Shown one piece after another: positions 62,774 to 64,000 of a stretch of 64,000 nt of DNA. The DNA is from Bacteroidales bacterium (GTDB lineage: Bacteria > Bacteroidota > Bacteroidia > Bacteroidales > Bacteroidaceae), in NCBI GenBank assembly GCA_012517855.1, contig JAAYUD010000068.1, positions 1 to 64,000 on the forward strand. Direction: 5' to 3'. The notes under the pieces were generated by a model. The model saw only the letters and a program-made list of their open reading frames with translations, ran no database searches and had not been told where the DNA came from. The translations under genes were made by a program, and so were the position numbers. The stretch's first letter is position 1, and each line of letters begins with the position of its first letter.

Positions 62774-62815
62774 CTTTGCAACTCAGTTGCAAAGAGATCT
62801 TTATAACTTTGCAAC
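62774..62815 (+). promoter_or_regulatory. Operator with three CTTTGCAAC half-sites and -7 box, czcD-like gene
   Basis: CTTTGCAAC (62774-62782) and GTTGCAAAG (62786-62794) form an inverted repeat with a 3-base gap. A third direct half-site CTTTGCAAC (62807-62815) overlaps the -7 box TAACTTTG (62804-62811). Binding by a dimeric metal-sensing repressor (Fur/Zur type is a guess) would block the promoter. Confidence 0.6.
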
Positions 62816-62837
62816 ATAAAAATTAATATATAAAGTT

Positions 62838-63758
62838 ATGGAAACATTGAAAAATACAGATCATCATCATGAACATGTACATCAAATAAATTCATTGAAC
62901 AATATATTTATCTTTTCGATTATCTTAAATCTATTGTTTGTGATTATAGAAGCGACAGTAGGATGGATGCAAGATTCGCTCAGTCTATTGTCTGATGCAG
63001 GGCACAATTTAAGTGACGTATTTTCACTATTACTCGTACTTATCACCTTTAGACTGGCAAAAGTACATCGTTCAAAACAATTTACTTATGGCTTAAAAAA
63101 GAGTTCTATTCTTATATCTCTTCTCAATGCAGTTATTTTACTTGCGGCTGTAGGCGCAATCATTATTGAAAGTATTCATAAATTCAACGAACCGACCATA
63201 GTAAATGGCACTGTCGTATCATGGACTGCCGGCATAGGCATCATCATTAATGGTGCAACAGTTTTGATGTTGATGAAAGGACAAAAAGGGGATTTGAATG
63301 TACGAGGTGCATTTTTGCACATGGCAGCAGATACCCTTGTTTCAATAGGCGTGGTGATATCCGGCATTATCATTACTTATACCGGATGGAATATAATCGA
63401 TCCGATTGTAAGCCTTCTTATTGCTCTCGTTATTCTTATCTCCACTTGGCAATTACTTTCAGAGAGTGTCAAATTATCATTGGATGGTACTCCTCAAGGC
63501 ATTAATCTAGACGAAATTAAAGCTATTATGAAAAGCTGTGCACATGTTGTAGACGTACACCACATACATATCTGGGCAATGAGTACAACAGAAAATGCAT
63601 TGACTGCCCATATCGTATTGGACGATATCAATCAGATTGAAAAGGCAAAAGACGAAATAAAGAAAGAATTAAAAGAAAATGGAATCGTTCATTCCACATT
63701 GGAAATGGAAACACAAATGTCTACATGTAGTGATATCGCGTGTGAAGAGATTAACTAA
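62838..63758 (+). CDS. Cation diffusion facilitator, CzcD-like zinc exporter
   Basis: A 306-aa CDF transporter with six membrane segments. The metal site is visible: LLSDAGHNLSDVFSLLLVL (HxxxD in TM2) and HMAADTLVSIGVVISGIIITYTGW (TM5 HxxxD). The N-terminus is His-rich (DHHHEHVHQ) and the cytoplasmic C-terminal domain has VDVHHIHIWAMSTTENALTAHI. It exports Zn(II), possibly Cd/Co, in exchange for protons. The CTTTGCAAC operator upstream suggests metal-dependent control. A late Cys pair (STCSDIACEE) may add a metal-sensing site. Confidence 0.93.
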   Translation: METLKNTDHHHEHVHQINSLNNIFIFSIILNLLFVIIEATVGWMQDSLSLLSDAGHNLSDVFSLLLVLITFRLAKVHRSKQFTYGLKKSSILISLLNAVILLAAVGAIIIESIHKFNEPTIVNGTVVSWTAGIGIIINGATVLMLMKGQKGDLNVRGAFLHMAADTLVSIGVVISGIIITYTGWNIIDPIVSLLIALVILISTWQLLSESVKLSLDGTPQGINLDEIKAIMKSCAHVVDVHHIHIWAMSTTENALTAHIVLDDINQIEKAKDEIKKELKENGIVHSTLEMETQMSTCSDIACEEIN

Positions 63759-63834
63759 TGAAAAGCGAAGATCAGGATAACTGAAAATTCATAACAAATT
63801 CATTTCTTTTAATAGACCTACAAAAGATTTACGT

Positions 63835-64000
63835 TTAGAAGCTTTGCCACTTCCGTATGACACCATTATATATTGACTCACAAAAAGTTAACCAAGCACC
63901 ATATACAACGCCAGCGGAAATAAGCTTCAAAATCGGCTTAAGAGCATATTGTAGAAACGTTATTTTCAGCGGACCTTTATTTAGAAACACTCTAAACGGT
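63835..64000 (-). CDS. C-terminal end of an unknown protein (cut by window edge)
   Basis: On the minus strand one frame is open from the window edge to a TAA at 63835-63837, giving 54 residues with a protein-like mix (LKITFLQYALKPILKLISAG, YGAWLTFCESIYNGVIRKW). The other two minus frames have stops within a few codons. Too short to assign; a hydrophobic/aromatic tail as in membrane-linked enzymes is possible. Confidence 0.45.
   Translation of the reverse strand, partial: PFRVFLNKGPLKITFLQYALKPILKLISAGVVYGAWLTFCESIYNGVIRKWQSF

Noticed and set aside
1-64000. tRNA, rRNA, transposase or prophage genes
   Set aside because: None seen while reading intergenic regions and proteins. A search with tRNAscan/Infernal would be decisive for small RNAs.

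Overview
The window looks like a chromosomal segment of an AT-rich anaerobic Bacteroidales bacterium. Several kinds of evidence point there. Promoters have the Bacteroidetes form TTTG-N19/20-TAnnTTTG. The gene content is typical of the order: SusC/SusD with FecR and an ECF sigma factor, GldE, bifunctional fucokinase/GDP-fucose pyrophosphorylase, a NagB-LmbE fusion, a Golvesin/amidase-like secreted protein, and the rng/mS38-like/HU cluster. I see no rRNA, tRNA, CRISPR array, phage gene or transposase.

Layout. (1) 1-7.9 kb holds housekeeping genes: ribonuclease G (cut by the window edge), a 30-aa mS38/COX24-like ribosomal-type protein, HU, mutY, an Rrf2 regulator with an NmrA-type oxidoreductase, a pRiA4b-type protein, and ssb-gldE-phosphopantetheinyl transferase. 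(2) 7.9-10.4 kb carries panE and an HU-like gene and is bracketed by two inverted copies of an ~87-bp repeat. The HU-like gene has a long leader made of four 22-bp palindromic units. (3) 10.8-16.7 kb holds a nitronate-monooxygenase-like flavoprotein, a secreted EEP phosphatase/nuclease and a Dna2-like nuclease-helicase. (4) 17-26.9 kb holds polysaccharide export (Wza-like, Wzc-like) followed by fkp, fucP, gmd and fcl, which together cover salvage and de novo synthesis of GDP-L-fucose. (5) 27-38.5 kb holds a secreted C1 peptidase, a DMT-family membrane protein, a NagB-like/LmbE fusion with a degenerate NagB site, a Golvesin/amidase-like protein, a YgiQ radical SAM protein, DoxX and a Tat-signal ferredoxin-type aldo/keto reductase. 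(6) 39.5-46.1 kb is a seven-gene hdrCBA-flxDCBA operon for a flavin-based NADH/ferredoxin/disulfide electron-bifurcating complex. (7) 46.5-62.6 kb is a leftward peptide-utilisation island: fecR, susC, susD, a degenerate metallopeptidase-like lipoprotein, an intact HExxH metalloprotease, a paralog that has lost its zinc motif, a thioredoxin-S9 peptidase fusion and, beyond a strong terminator, an ECF sigma gene. (8) At the right edge lie a CDF zinc-type exporter with a three-half-site operator and the tail of an unknown gene.

The most unusual structure is not a gene. Four intergenic sites (9.78, 28.43, 39.1 and 46.26 kb) carry arrays of short palindromes whose centres are exactly 22 bp apart (44 bp at one site). 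Three of them are themselves nested in a larger inverted repeat. The core words differ between sites but share a half-site of the form (A/T)CT(C/A)AC. At the first site a consensus promoter lies upstream of the array, so the array should be transcribed as the leader of the HU-like gene. I know of no named element with this architecture.
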